Shown piece after piece: positions 63,739-64,000 of a DNA stretch of 64,000 nucleotides; positions within the stretch are counted from its first letter, which is position 1; every line of letters starts with the position of its first letter. This stretch comes from Neckera pumila (Eukaryota > Streptophyta > Bryopsida > Hypnales > Neckeraceae). The translations under genes and the position numbers were made by a program. The notes below the pieces were generated by a model. The model was not told the DNA's origin and did not search any database. It saw only the letters and a list, made by a program, of their open reading frames with translations. The stretch is taken from positions 16,543,711 through 16,607,710 of the forward strand of contig OZ018413.1 in NCBI GenBank assembly GCA_963969595.1, read 5' to 3'.

Positions 63739-64000
63739 CTGTCAATCAGTCACACACCAATACGCATCCATCAGTCACCGATTTCATGGTTGCAGATGGC
63801 CAGATTCGATTGATTCCATTGCGATAATAGTACTCCGTCCCGAAATAAGTGTCCATTTCGGCCCTCATGTGTTTTTTCATGTTGTTCTTCATTAAGTCAT
63901 ATGGAAGCTTTCTTGTGTCCAATTTTATTTCGGCTGCAATGTACATATCAATGTTGTTCACTGATTCTAGTGATATAAAATTTGGAACCTTTCTGAAGTA
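63739..64000 (-). other. Intron of the ABCB gene, cut by the window edge
   Basis: Begins (minus strand) upstream of the acceptor TTGACAG at 63739-63745. No exon sequence of the first membrane domain is recognised in these 262 bases. Confidence 0.6.

Overview
The window is nuclear DNA from a land plant. The genes carry many short GT-AG introns and include plant-type families: a proton/sucrose symporter, a plant Miro GTPase, a full-length ABCB transporter and an ADP-glucose pyrophosphorylase large-subunit relic. The AT-rich, transposon-filled spacers and the intronless sucrose transporter would suit a bryophyte or lycophyte, but that is inference; nothing here fixes the species.

Layout. 1-1962 is a nest of small DNA transposons. 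2815-4650 (+) is an intronless sucrose transporter. 8.5-11.0 kb (-) holds a probable multi-exon gene of unknown function. 12667-14227 (-) is an NTF2/SnoaL-like, probably plastid-targeted protein. It is divergent from the 14-exon Miro gene at 15024-20848 (+), whose upstream region is a tandem duplication ending at the start codon. 23967-25876 (+) is a three-exon gene for a small, probably plastid protein of unknown function. About 27.6-57 kb is repeat-rich. It holds foldback elements, a dead hAT transposase cut by a CACTA element, a dead AGPase large-subunit gene split by a 6.9-kb Ty1/copia element with 224-bp LTRs, more CACTA and foldback elements, and a Dof-like zinc-finger remnant. A short conserved-looking ORF lies at 54649-54909 (+). 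58622-63738 (-) is the 3' part of an ABCB (P-glycoprotein type) gene whose 5' exons lie beyond the right edge.

The intact genes do not form a pathway: they are sugar transport, mitochondrial dynamics, plastid proteins and an ABC exporter. The most interesting material is the transposon archaeology. A family of non-autonomous elements is bounded by TTAA and CCCCTAAAG-like inverted termini, and one member sits inside another copy of the family, with an uninterrupted paralogue at 29.2 kb that shows the empty TTAA site. The AGPase relic can be followed exon by exon on both sides of the copia insertion. Its damage, and that of the copia element, is largely of C-to-T/G-to-A type, as expected from decay of methylated DNA.

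All exon limits were read by eye from splice sites and family alignment from memory. Element boundaries given as approximate should be treated as such.
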